DNA of 15,468 nt. Source: Candidatus Geohydrothermomicrobium daggyaiense (lineage in GTDB: Bacteria; Actinomycetota; Geothermincolia; Fen-727; JACVIW01). The notes beneath the pieces are model-generated. The model was not told the origin of the DNA. It did not search any database and saw only the letters and a program-made list of their open reading frames with translations. Where the stretch lies: contig JACVIW010000024.1 in the NCBI GenBank assembly GCA_015711695.1, positions 1 to 15,468 of the forward strand, read 5' to 3'. Both the position numbers and the translations under genes were made by a program. How positions within the stretch are numbered: the first letter of the stretch is position 1; each line of letters starts with the position of its first letter. Below are positions 7,313-14,819 of the stretch, in pieces.

Positions 7313-8071
7313 TCACGGTACCGTATTCCCTAATAAGCCAGCGCGGTTGAGCAAAGCCTTTAACGATTCCCTCGCGGGGCAGGGCGGAATCTCGAGGAAT
7401 GATTTACCTTCCTCGTCGAAACGCTTAACAGTTTCGTCTTCGGGAATCACACCAAGAATTTCTATGGGCGTGTTGATATGGGTTTGATAATCAATATCCG
7501 TATCACGCACCCTGTTGATTATCAGCCCCGCCCCTCGCATAGCTGTCATACGCTTTCCAACCGACAATATAGTCTCAGCGACTTTCAATCCTTTAACGGA
7601 TGTGTCAGTGATGAGAAGCATGTAGTCTACCGCGCTTAATACCTTCCTGTTGACCTGCTCGATTCCAGCCTCGGCATCTATCAGTGCGATGTCAAAATTT
7701 TCCGCGAGTCCCTCGATGGCATCTTTAAGTATGACATTAACCCTGCAATAGCAGCCCTCGTCTTCAGGTCTTCCTATCGCCAAAATGGCAAGGTTTCCAT
7801 ACTCTTTAATGGCGGTATTCAGAAGATAGTCGAGCGAAATCGCGAGGTCCTTCTCATCTCTCAGTCCCGCTTTTATCTCTTCCACAATCTCTTTTCTGAC
7901 ATCATTAATAGTCTTTTTGGGCATTAAACCAAGCGCCATAGAGAGACCTCCAGCTGGATCGGCGTCAACAACAAGCGCTTTTAAATCTTTTTTTTCCGAT
8001 AATTCTTTTGCGGTAATGGCAGCAACAGTCGTTTTTCCCACGCCACCTTTACCGCATATCGCGACGATCAT
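7313..8071 (-). CDS. cooC: CooC-like MinD/NifH-family P-loop ATPase
   Basis: A 252-residue ATPase of the SIMIBI class. The deviant Walker A motif GKGGVGKTT (residues 7-15) with the signature Lys8 implies a nucleotide-sandwich dimer. DADPAGGL (37-43) is switch I, LIDAEAGIE (130-138) is the Walker B/switch II region, and NRVRD is the adenine-binding NK/R-D-like motif. GCYCRVN (106-112) carries the Cys-x-Cys pair found in CooC proteins, which bind Ni or Zn at the dimer interface and help mature the nickel centre of carbon monoxide dehydrogenase. The ATG at 8071 has AAAGGA about seven bases upstream. It follows the acetyl-CoA-synthase-like gene by 77 bases on the same strand. No CODH catalytic subunit is in the window, so its client may instead be one of the neighbouring metalloproteins (inference). 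Confidence 0.87.
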   Translation of the reverse strand: MIVAICGKGGVGKTTVAAITAKELSEKKDLKALVVDADPAGGLSMALGLMPKKTINDVRKEIVEEIKAGLRDEKDLAISLDYLLNTAIKEYGNLAILAIGRPEDEGCYCRVNVILKDAIEGLAENFDIALIDAEAGIEQVNRKVLSAVDYMLLITDTSVKGLKVAETILSVGKRMTAMRGAGLIINRVRDTDIDYQTHINTPIEILGVIPEDETVKRFDEEGKSFLEIPPCPARESLKALLNRAGLLGNTVP

Positions 8072-8148
8072 AGGCTTATCCTTTCGAATTCGTGCTTTCT
8101 CAAACTAAAAAACTCCTCCAAGAACCCTTATTTTTAGAAATGCTCATA

Positions 8149-8910
8149 TCACTTACCCTTATTACCCTTATCCTTAGCTTTTTCCTTCAACCTTTCTCTG
8201 ATTTTTCTTAACTCTGAAACCTCTTCACACACATATTTGTAATCACACGTTTCGCAATCAAAATTCATTTCGGAATACATCTTTATCATTGCGTCAACAA
8301 GCTTTCTTGCTCCCTCCACAACAGGTCTGATTCTTTCCACCTGCTCCTTGCCAGCGGTCACCATAACGATCTCAGCGGAGCTAACGCCCCCAACACCCTT
8401 GAGCGAATTCAATATCGCGCCTCCAAGATGGAACAGGGAAAACCCGCTGGATATGGCATCTTTGGATACTCTACACCATATAGTGTTCCTGCTTGGCATC
8501 ATCCTCGCCATAAATCCTTTAAGTTTAACTCCATAAACCGCTTCCCTGAGAGCCCTGTAGCAATCATATTCATCAGAAAAGCGAGCCCCCGCTATCACAA
8601 TCATCCCGAGCGGGAGTTTTCTTTCCGAAGCGTGACGTATGTCAGGACCCACAAGAGCGATATTTCCATCCTCAACCCGAGAGGGGTCGCACCACAGGAG
8701 TGTCATTAGCGAGCCAAGTCTCGGATCCCCGAGCTCGACTGCTGTCTCCTCCTGAAGAATAAGACCTGAGCCTTCTTCCCAGGACAGCTTATCGAGGTTC
8801 TTGACCACTCTGTAATCAGAACGATTCTCAAACTCAGACTTTATACGGGAAATCTCTTCGAGAAGGTCGTCAAATATACCCAGCGCTCCTCCCTTCGATA
8901 ACAAAATCAT
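8149..8910 (-). CDS. Small protein related to acetyl-CoA synthase / CODH beta subunit (AcsB/CdhC-like domain, no A-cluster)
   Basis: A 253-residue protein whose residues ~55-185 match the order of motifs in the middle of AcsB/CdhC: VELGDPRLGSLMTLLW, VEDGNIALVGPDI, LPLGMIVIAGARF, TIWCRVSKDAISSGFSLFHLGGAI. In acetyl-CoA synthase that region lies next to the domain that holds the Ni-Fe-S A-cluster. The A-cluster domain itself is absent, so acetyl-CoA synthesis is not expected. Near the C-terminus Cys219, Cys222 and Cys228 form a C-x2-C-x5-C motif that could bind metal or a cluster, followed by a lysine-rich tail. The first ATG (8910) has no ribosome binding site. A CTG at 8883 lies right after GGGAGGAGCG and would begin MGIFDDLLEE, so a CTG start is possible. 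It sits between the activase pair and the CooC-like gene. The family call is from remembered motifs. Confidence 0.72.
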   Translation of the reverse strand: MILLSKGGALGIFDDLLEEISRIKSEFENRSDYRVVKNLDKLSWEEGSGLILQEETAVELGDPRLGSLMTLLWCDPSRVEDGNIALVGPDIRHASERKLPLGMIVIAGARFSDEYDCYRALREAVYGVKLKGFMARMMPSRNTIWCRVSKDAISSGFSLFHLGGAILNSLKGVGGVSSAEIVMVTAGKEQVERIRPVVEGARKLVDAMIKMYSEMNFDCETCDYKYVCEEVSELRKIRERLKEKAKDKGNKGK

Positions 8911-9035
8911 TTTGCATGAAAGATTTTCTTCAGAAGGCTTCCCGAAAGATGAAACTCATTAAGCGAACTCAATACGTGGAAATAATCGCCATACCAGCGC
9001 TCCAGGCAATTTGCAATAAAACCCCGACCTGGATC

Positions 9036-9803
9036 TCAATCGATAGCAAGCATGGCAGCACCTATAGCGCTGGCGAGCATCGGATCAAAAGGAAACGGGA
9101 TATAGGCAGCATTTATCTTCTCAGTAATTCTGTTGATGACACGATTTATTCTAACAACTCCTCCGGTTAGAGTGTAGGGTCCCGTTCCTCCAATTTTCCT
9201 CGCCTGGGCAGCGACTATGTTCGCCACCGCTTCACATAGTCCTGCCACAATGTTTTCAGGCGCTTCTCCAGAGTTAACATAAGTTATCACTTCGCTTTCA
9301 GCGAAGACCCCGCACTGATTGCTTATAGGCACGATCTTTGTAGCCCTCGATGACATGTCGTCAATTTCCTGGATTCCTACACCGAGCGCGGCGCTCATAA
9401 CCTCGAGAAATCTGCCGGAACCCGAAGCGCACTTATCATTCTTTATGAAGTTGACAACCGTGCCTTCCTCATCAAGAATCGCTGTTGTGATACTTTGCCC
9501 ACCGATATCGATAACTTTTTCGCTTTCCTGAACAAAATAAGCTGCAGCGGCAGAAAAGCTGGATACATTGTCATCCTGTGTATCAGCACACTTTATCAGT
9601 TCAGCCCCGCTTCCAGTAGCGACTATTCCACAAACTTCGGAGCGCCTGATCGATAGGGAATCAAGAAGCCGGGTAAGCCGCTTTTCGACTTCTGCGCTTG
9701 TCCATCCCGATGTATCAAAAACATCATTCCCGATCAATTCATCGTCTTTCAGCACCGCAATCTTTGTTAGAAGACTGCCCGCGTCAATTCCCACACCTAT
9801 CAA
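9036..9803 (-). CDS. Acyl-CoA dehydratase/reductase activase subunit (HgdC/BcrA/BcrD family), divergent
   Basis: A 255-residue ASKHA-fold ATPase of the BadF/BadG/BcrA/BcrD family. Activases of this family use ATP to drive one electron from a [4Fe-4S] cluster at the dimer interface into the dehydratase or reductase component. GIDAGSLLTKIAV is the phosphate-1 loop. The two cluster cysteines are present: NDKCASGSGRFLE (Cys125) and QCGVFAESEV (Cys164). The adenosine-side loop is TGGVVRINRV. Several normally fixed positions are changed: IGGQD-x-K reads IGGQSITT, TGYGR reads TGSGA, and the usual EI-x-CHA reads VSSFSAA. It starts at TTG (9803), five bases after GGGGAGG, and overlaps the stop of the preceding activase by four bases, so the two are translationally coupled. 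It probably forms a heteromer with that protein, like BcrA/BcrD. Confidence 0.9.
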   Translation of the reverse strand: MIGVGIDAGSLLTKIAVLKDDELIGNDVFDTSGWTSAEVEKRLTRLLDSLSIRRSEVCGIVATGSGAELIKCADTQDDNVSSFSAAAAYFVQESEKVIDIGGQSITTAILDEEGTVVNFIKNDKCASGSGRFLEVMSAALGVGIQEIDDMSSRATKIVPISNQCGVFAESEVITYVNSGEAPENIVAGLCEAVANIVAAQARKIGGTGPYTLTGGVVRINRVINRITEKINAAYIPFPFDPMLASAIGAAMLAID

Positions 9804-10618
9804 GAGAACCTCCCCGTTTTCATCGCAAGAACGGCAGCGCCATAAGCTCCAACAAGCTGGGGGTCAATTTTCGGCTCAATCATCCTTGTGCCTATCATGC
9901 GCTCAAGTTCTCTTTTTACCGCAGGGTTCTTCGCAACTCCTCCGGTCATCATAACGTCACTCTCGATTCCAACCCTCCTAACAAGCGCCATGACCCTTTC
10001 AGCCATTGACCTGCATATCCCGGCAGCGAGCGCGCTCCTGTCCAATCCCCTCTGGAGAAAATGCAAGACTTCGGTTTCAGCGAAAATGCTGCACCTTGCG
10101 CTTAAATCCACTCTTGTCCTCGCCTTTAAAGCAATTTCACCCAGATCCTCCAGACTTACGCCAAGAGTCCTTGACATAACCTCGAGAAATCTGCCGGTCC
10201 CCGCGGCGCATTTATCATTCATTACAAAATTAATAAGCTTCCCGCGTTCATCAATCCTTATTACCTTCGCATCCTGTCCCCCGATATCTATCACCGTCCT
10301 TACTCCCTGATCGAGAGTAAAAGCACCAATCGCGTGGCATGAGATCTCGCTAACATTCTCGTTCGCCATTCCTTCGTCTACGATCTTCTCCCGTCCGTAG
10401 CCAGTGCTGACGCAGTAATCCAGATCGCTCCAGTCAAGCCCGTTTTCGTGAAGAATCTCCTCCATAACCGATCTCGCGGAATCCACAGGATTAGGCTTGA
10501 CAGGAATACTTTTAGCAAGAAGGGGAGATAGACCGCGGATAGAAGGATTCGAATCGCTTCCATCGAGCAGGACCGCCTGGGCAGTCAAGGATCCGATATC
10601 TATTCCTCCGTACAACAT
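9800..10618 (-). CDS. Acyl-CoA dehydratase/reductase activase subunit (HgdC/BcrA/BcrD family), canonical
   Basis: A 272-residue ASKHA ATPase with all family signatures: GIDIGSLTAQAV, STGYGREKI (71-79), EISCHAIGAF (91-100), IGGQDAKVI (112-120), NDKCAAGTGRFLE (Cys137), RCSIFAETEV (Cys176) and MTGGVAKNP. Cys137 and Cys176 from two protomers would hold the bridging [4Fe-4S] cluster. The known role is ATP-driven, very low-potential electron transfer to a 2-hydroxyacyl-CoA dehydratase or class I benzoyl-CoA reductase. It is the first of two overlapping activase genes, and the intact D-type partner subunits lie upstream (12170-14801) beyond a decayed copy. The start at 10618 has a GAAG-rich sequence just upstream but no strong GGAGG. 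Compared with the downstream paralogue it keeps every catalytic motif, so it is the likelier functional ATP-hydrolysing subunit. Confidence 0.93.
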   Translation of the reverse strand: MLYGGIDIGSLTAQAVLLDGSDSNPSIRGLSPLLAKSIPVKPNPVDSARSVMEEILHENGLDWSDLDYCVSTGYGREKIVDEGMANENVSEISCHAIGAFTLDQGVRTVIDIGGQDAKVIRIDERGKLINFVMNDKCAAGTGRFLEVMSRTLGVSLEDLGEIALKARTRVDLSARCSIFAETEVLHFLQRGLDRSALAAGICRSMAERVMALVRRVGIESDVMMTGGVAKNPAVKRELERMIGTRMIEPKIDPQLVGAYGAAVLAMKTGRFS

Positions 10619-11132
10619 CTTTCTTCAATACCCTTTCAAAAAATTAGTGTTTCCAGAACTATAAGTATTTTCCCTCAGCGGAGACGACAATCTCAAGTGT
10701 TTAATACTGAGCGGTCCTATTATACTTTCTATGGCGTACGTGCTTCGTTTTATCACCTTTTCTCCGGATGATATTCTTCATGAAGAAATTTATTTCGTTG
10801 TGAGTCACCAATACGGGGTTCACACGGCTAAGCCACGTGTCGCCTTTAAGATTAAGCTTTGATATACAGCAAAGTCTTTGATATTTCTCGCAACCATGGA
10901 TATGGCACCCAGGTTTGCTTGCATTTGTGATACCCACTGAAAATACCGCAGTAACCGCTTAATTCAAAAGCGATATGCGGGCATCCTCGATTAAGGGGGC
11001 AGGTATCGATTCTGCGCGCATTCGTCCCGTCAAAGGAAACCTTTTCTAAGCCTCGCGTATACCCTTCAAAATCAGGTTCGTGTTGCCCATCTCAATTAGG
11101 TTTGGGAAAAACAAATCGATGAAATCCCATAA

Positions 11133-11160
11133 ATAAGGACTCCTCCATAAGGACTCCTCC
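11133..11160. repeat. Perfect 14-bp tandem repeat inside the pseudogene
   Basis: Two adjacent copies of ATAAGGACTCCTCC, consistent with replication slippage in a sequence no longer under coding constraint. Confidence 0.85.
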
Positions 11161-11169
11161 TCTTTCCAG

Positions 11170-11222
11170 CCAGTTAAAAGACCTGCATAATCCAGTTAAA
11201 AAGATAAAAAGAACTGCATAAT
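11170..11222. repeat. Imperfect tandem repeat inside the pseudogene
   Basis: Two adjacent copies share CCAGTTAAAA at the start and CTGCATAAT at the end (11170-11191 and 11192-11222). The second copy carries an extra 9 bases (AGATAAAAA). It lies immediately after the 14-bp tandem repeat, making a local hotspot of small duplications that helped break the reading frame. Confidence 0.7.
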
Positions 11223-12169
11223 CGATCTAATAACTTGTATAAAACCAGCAACATCAAACTTTTTCGTCAGCCTCTTCGGCCAGTTCTCCCCTATCTTCTC
11301 CTTTATCCGGGCGATCATCAATTCGAAGAAATCCATGATCTCTTTTATTCCCCACATATGACATACAACCGTACATGAAAAAAATGAAAAGATTCGGGAA
11401 GGGGCGCGGATTTTGCTTTTTCAATTCCCTGATGTCGTAAAAAAGCTTCAAAACACGGGTAATGTTCAGAGCAATCTGGCGGAGGCGGTCCTCGGAAAGG
11501 GTCTCACCCGTGAACTTCTGCAGGTCTCTTATAAAGCGCTTTAAAATTTTTCTTATACTGACAAATGCCTTTTCTCGCATCATTCACCAGCTTTTTTAGA
11601 ATAAACCGGAGAATGTCAGGATAGTTTGCCACGAACTCATGTATTTTTGCTTTTGCGTCGCATGCCCCAGCAGCACTTGATATTGTCGCGTCCGCGGTCA
11701 TGTCTGTCCCAGAGAGCATTGAACCAAGTTCAATCGGGCTTGAGGACAACAAATAATCAGGGTTGCAGACCCATCGCGAAATCCCAACAAACGCGCCCCT
11801 TGCCCTTCAGAGCACCCGCTCAAGGGAAGAAAGGACTTCGCTAGTGAGCAGCACAGCGCTTTCAAAAGCTGGATGAATTCCGGGACGAAATTGAAAGCAA
11901 AAAAGATAACCTTCTTGCCGGAGGATTTTGCCTCAGCTGCTTCTCGCATCCAGCGGGCAATCATCTTGAGAAAAGAAAAATTAGCTTTCCTAATGTCTGC
12001 TTTTAGAGACGCCTTAAGGTTAAGTCGGCATCAACGGGGAGAAGACCGACTATCCCCTAAGTCTCGTCGCCGCTCAAGTCACCCGGTGCCCGCTCAAACA
12101 CTTCCATCAGGGAGAAAACTCTTTCAAAAATCCCTTGCTAAAGGTCTCTAACACCATGTTTGTCACGGG

Positions 12170-13600
12170 TTACTTCTCCTTCATGCCGGAAGGCCTCCGC
12201 CTTCCCCTCCTCTTTTTCGCGGAGACCACGTTTCTGACGAAATCGTCGAGTTCCTTCTGGAGGACGCTAACCGGGGTAATTCTTTTTATCCAGGAATCGC
12301 CGTGGAGAGTGAGAAGAGGAATTCCAAGCCTTTTCATAAGTTCGTTTCTCAGAATCGAAACGACGCTCCAGGTCTGTTTGCAGGCGTGGTGTCCGCAGAA
12401 AACCGCGCAATCAGCCTTTAGTTCGCGCGCGGCGTGGATCACATCTTCTGTCCACGAAACGCTCATAAACTCCCCCCCGACCTGCCTGGTCATTGGCATA
12501 TTCCATGCAGCGTTGGCAAGTCCTTCGATCATGGAATCCATTGAAGAGGTATCAACAGGCTCCGGGAAGAAAAGATCAAGACCATCTCCCAGGTGAATAT
12601 ATCCTTTTTTCTGCATCCAGATGAACAGGTTCGCCAGGTCAAAGTAGTAACTCGTGTAAACCCAGAGCGTTCTTGCAACCTCGCCCGTAGCAGGATACTT
12701 TTTATTCTTCAACCTCTCTTTGACATTCTCAACCATCAGTTCCATTACCCTGACGCCCTCGTCAGTACCCCACATAGTAAACCTTGTCCCGTAGGTAAAA
12801 AGCGAAAATAGATTTGGCACGGGACACGGCACCTCTTTGTGGAGATCCCAGAGTTCATAATAAAGTTCCGTGCAGCGGTTTGCCTTTTCAATGACAGTTC
12901 TGAGCTTTTCTTCTTTTAGCTCCTCCCCCAGAAACTCCTCGAGCCTTGAAATGAGGTTTTTTGTATATTTCTGATAAAGGGCTCGACCCTTTGGCGAATC
13001 ATCGACAGGCTTTTCGAGTATGAATTGCGGAATCTTATGGTAATTGGAAACAAACTCATGAATTTTCGAATTAACGTCGCAACCCCCGGGCGCAGTCTGG
13101 ACGATGGCGTCGGGCACAAAATCATAGCCTCCGAGAACCGAGCCAAGTTCAATGGTGTTGGCTGAACACATGTGATCCGGTAAGCCAAGCCCCATAGCGA
13201 TATCCCAGTACCTTTCGCCCTGACCCTCAAGCGCGAGAACACCGAGAGTAGAGAGAACCTCGCTAGTAATCGGTTGAGCCGAGTCGAAAGCGTGAAGAAA
13301 CTCCGGCGGGCAATTGAAAGGAATAAGCAGGACCTTCGCGCCCCGTTCAGATGCCCGTTTAGCTCCAAGAATTGACGAGGCGACCATCTTGAGGAAAGCG
13401 ATCCCCACTTCTCGTGAATCTTTATCCATGACGGCTCTAATCGTTGGGGCGACATCACGAGGAAGTACCGCCAGGACTCCTTCGAGTTCCTCATCGCTTA
13501 TCTCGTCAGGAAAAGTCTCGATTATCTCAAGCATGCTCGCAATCCGGTTGAACAATCCCGGGCTTTTCGTCATATCGCTTTTTAAGACTGTCAACACCAA
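12170..13600 (-). CDS. 2-hydroxyacyl-CoA dehydratase / benzoyl-CoA reductase family subunit (D-component, ~476 aa)
   Basis: A 476-residue protein, close to the size of HgdA-type alpha subunits (~477). It carries family features of the HGD-D fold: two Rossmann-like lobes, an ELGSVLGGYD loop after a cysteine (Cys145), PGGCDVNSK (Cys174), and the C-terminal signature DCAVFCGHHACKQTW (397-411) followed by a GIPLLTLHGDSW strand. Cys145, Cys174 and Cys402/Cys407 are the best candidates for [4Fe-4S] ligation. The family receives a low-potential electron from the activase and removes water from, or reduces, a CoA thioester. The TTG start at 13600 follows GAGGGA by seven bases and is supported by the decayed copy, whose own N-terminus (MVLETF) begins at the same point as MVLTVL here. 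The C-terminal tail is unusually rich in lysine and arginine. It lies 40 bases after the ~386-residue subunit. The substrate is unknown. Confidence 0.88.
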   Translation of the reverse strand: MVLTVLKSDMTKSPGLFNRIASMLEIIETFPDEISDEELEGVLAVLPRDVAPTIRAVMDKDSREVGIAFLKMVASSILGAKRASERGAKVLLIPFNCPPEFLHAFDSAQPITSEVLSTLGVLALEGQGERYWDIAMGLGLPDHMCSANTIELGSVLGGYDFVPDAIVQTAPGGCDVNSKIHEFVSNYHKIPQFILEKPVDDSPKGRALYQKYTKNLISRLEEFLGEELKEEKLRTVIEKANRCTELYYELWDLHKEVPCPVPNLFSLFTYGTRFTMWGTDEGVRVMELMVENVKERLKNKKYPATGEVARTLWVYTSYYFDLANLFIWMQKKGYIHLGDGLDLFFPEPVDTSSMDSMIEGLANAAWNMPMTRQVGGEFMSVSWTEDVIHAARELKADCAVFCGHHACKQTWSVVSILRNELMKRLGIPLLTLHGDSWIKRITPVSVLQKELDDFVRNVVSAKKRRGRRRPSGMKEK

Positions 13601-13640
13601 TCACCATCCCTCAAACGATGAAACAATGAAATGTATTTTC

Positions 13641-14801
13641 TTACGCGCGCATACGCTCTCTAGCCCCAATCCTTTCCAGAAACGCCTGCACCCTCGTCTT
13701 TATCCTACCAACATCGGCTACGGAACCGTATTCCTTTTCAAGCTGGAGCACTGGTATCCCTCTATTTTCAAGATCTATACGCAGCTGTACGTTATCAACT
13801 CCGTGGACATCACAAAACTTGTTATGCATAGCGATAACTCCATCCACCTTCGCCCTATCTACCGCCGACAGTACGTAATCCCTTCTTCTGGCATAGTTCT
13901 CAAACATCCTCGGACATAAAAGATCTACGAGATAGGCTCGCGCAAAAATTTCCTCCGCCCCAGAACGCGTTGAGGATGGATCTATCTGCCTTGAGAATGC
14001 CCTTGAGCCATAACAGAGCGAGTCGGTCACAATAATTGCGCCAAGGCTTTCTATGGCTTTGATCAAATCAAACTCATCCGTGGCGGCGCCGCACAGCATA
14101 AGCCTGGCGCCAGAATACGTTATCCCACTTCTCTCCCTCTCGGATATGATTTTGTCCGCCAATTCAAGAAATCTATTCGCGGGAATCGCGCTGGAAAGAA
14201 GCACAAGTGCGGTCCCCTCGTAGCCGGAAAATGCGGGATGAGCCCGCTCTCTCATTGAGTATATTTTTCTTATCCTCTGCCTTACGGCTTCCTGTTCACG
14301 CGCGGCCTCAACAAGAGCCTCAGCTTCAATTCGAGATCCCGAGTACCGCTCCAGCGATTCTCTAAAAGAAGCTATCTCAGCCTTGAAATAATCGAGTGAA
14401 TCCTCGTTTACGACATGCGGAATTTTTAAATAATGGAAATATTCGCTCTTTTTCGCATACTGCCAGTTTTCAAACATGCCTCTTAAATGGTCGCATCCAT
14501 TAGTTTCCACCAATCCGTCGAGAAAATCGTATGTCCCGTCAAGCGCAAGCTCGAGACATGAGCGGCAGAATGAGCAGTTGAACCTCGACAGATAGGAATC
14601 GGCTTTTTCGGTCTTGACATTTCCAAGTGCCCGTAGGCGGTATGGTAGAAAGCCTGCGGCCTGAATCAGTTCAATGGGTGTCATCACGCAGGAGTAACCA
14701 ATAACCCGCCCGCCTTCATCCTTCCATGCCCTAACCTCATCATTATGGATTTCAGTAGCGAGGCTTAATGCTTTTTGCATATTTTCGCCAGCCAATGTCA
14801 T
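13641..14801 (-). CDS. 2-hydroxyacyl-CoA dehydratase / benzoyl-CoA reductase family subunit (D-component, ~386 aa)
   Basis: A 386-residue protein matching HgdB/BcrC-size subunits. Near the N-terminus GYSCVMTPIELIQAAG precedes NCSFCRSCLELALDGTYDFLDGL (Cys76, Cys79, Cys82) and ETNGCDHLRGMFENW (Cys103), the most conserved block of the HGD-D family, which includes cluster ligands. Further on are LMLCGAATDEFDLIKAIESLG, a VTDSLCYGSR motif, and the C-terminal HNKFCDVHGVDN plus GIPVLQLEKEYG block. It would pair with the 476-residue subunit in an alpha/beta D-component. The ATG at 14801 is only one base from GGAGG. The in-frame TTG at 14795 has ideal seven-base spacing, so the real start may be two codons later. 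The gene follows the upstream helical protein by 18 bases, so the two are almost certainly co-transcribed. Confidence 0.92.
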   Translation of the reverse strand: MTLAGENMQKALSLATEIHNDEVRAWKDEGGRVIGYSCVMTPIELIQAAGFLPYRLRALGNVKTEKADSYLSRFNCSFCRSCLELALDGTYDFLDGLVETNGCDHLRGMFENWQYAKKSEYFHYLKIPHVVNEDSLDYFKAEIASFRESLERYSGSRIEAEALVEAAREQEAVRQRIRKIYSMRERAHPAFSGYEGTALVLLSSAIPANRFLELADKIISERERSGITYSGARLMLCGAATDEFDLIKAIESLGAIIVTDSLCYGSRAFSRQIDPSSTRSGAEEIFARAYLVDLLCPRMFENYARRRDYVLSAVDRAKVDGVIAMHNKFCDVHGVDNVQLRIDLENRGIPVLQLEKEYGSVADVGRIKTRVQAFLERIGARERMRA

Positions 14802-14819
14802 ACCTCCAGTTTCTTTTAA

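Larger units (their letters stand above)
10701..12157 (-). pseudogene. Decayed near-full-length copy of the ~476-residue dehydratase/reductase subunit
   Basis: Fragments in different minus-strand frames align in order, end to end, with the intact upstream gene (12170-13600). From the N-terminus: MVLETF (12157); IFERVFSLMEVFERAPGDLS; SFLKMIARW; KVIFFAFNFVPEF; ALKGKG and WDFAMGL; SSPIELGSMLSG; KIHEFVANYPDILRFILKK; PNLFIFFMYG; DFIDLFFPNLIEMG; a CKQTW segment; and finally RVNPVLVTHNEINFFMKNII. At least five frameshifts plus in-frame stops interrupt it, yet the total length (1457 bases) is almost that of the intact gene (1431), so decay was by small changes rather than deletion. Two likely cluster ligands are gone as well: the Cys145 equivalent reads Leu, and the Cys402 equivalent reads Ser. 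It starts 12 bases after the intact gene and looks like an inactivated tandem paralogue, originally a third D-type subunit of the system. Confidence 0.9.
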
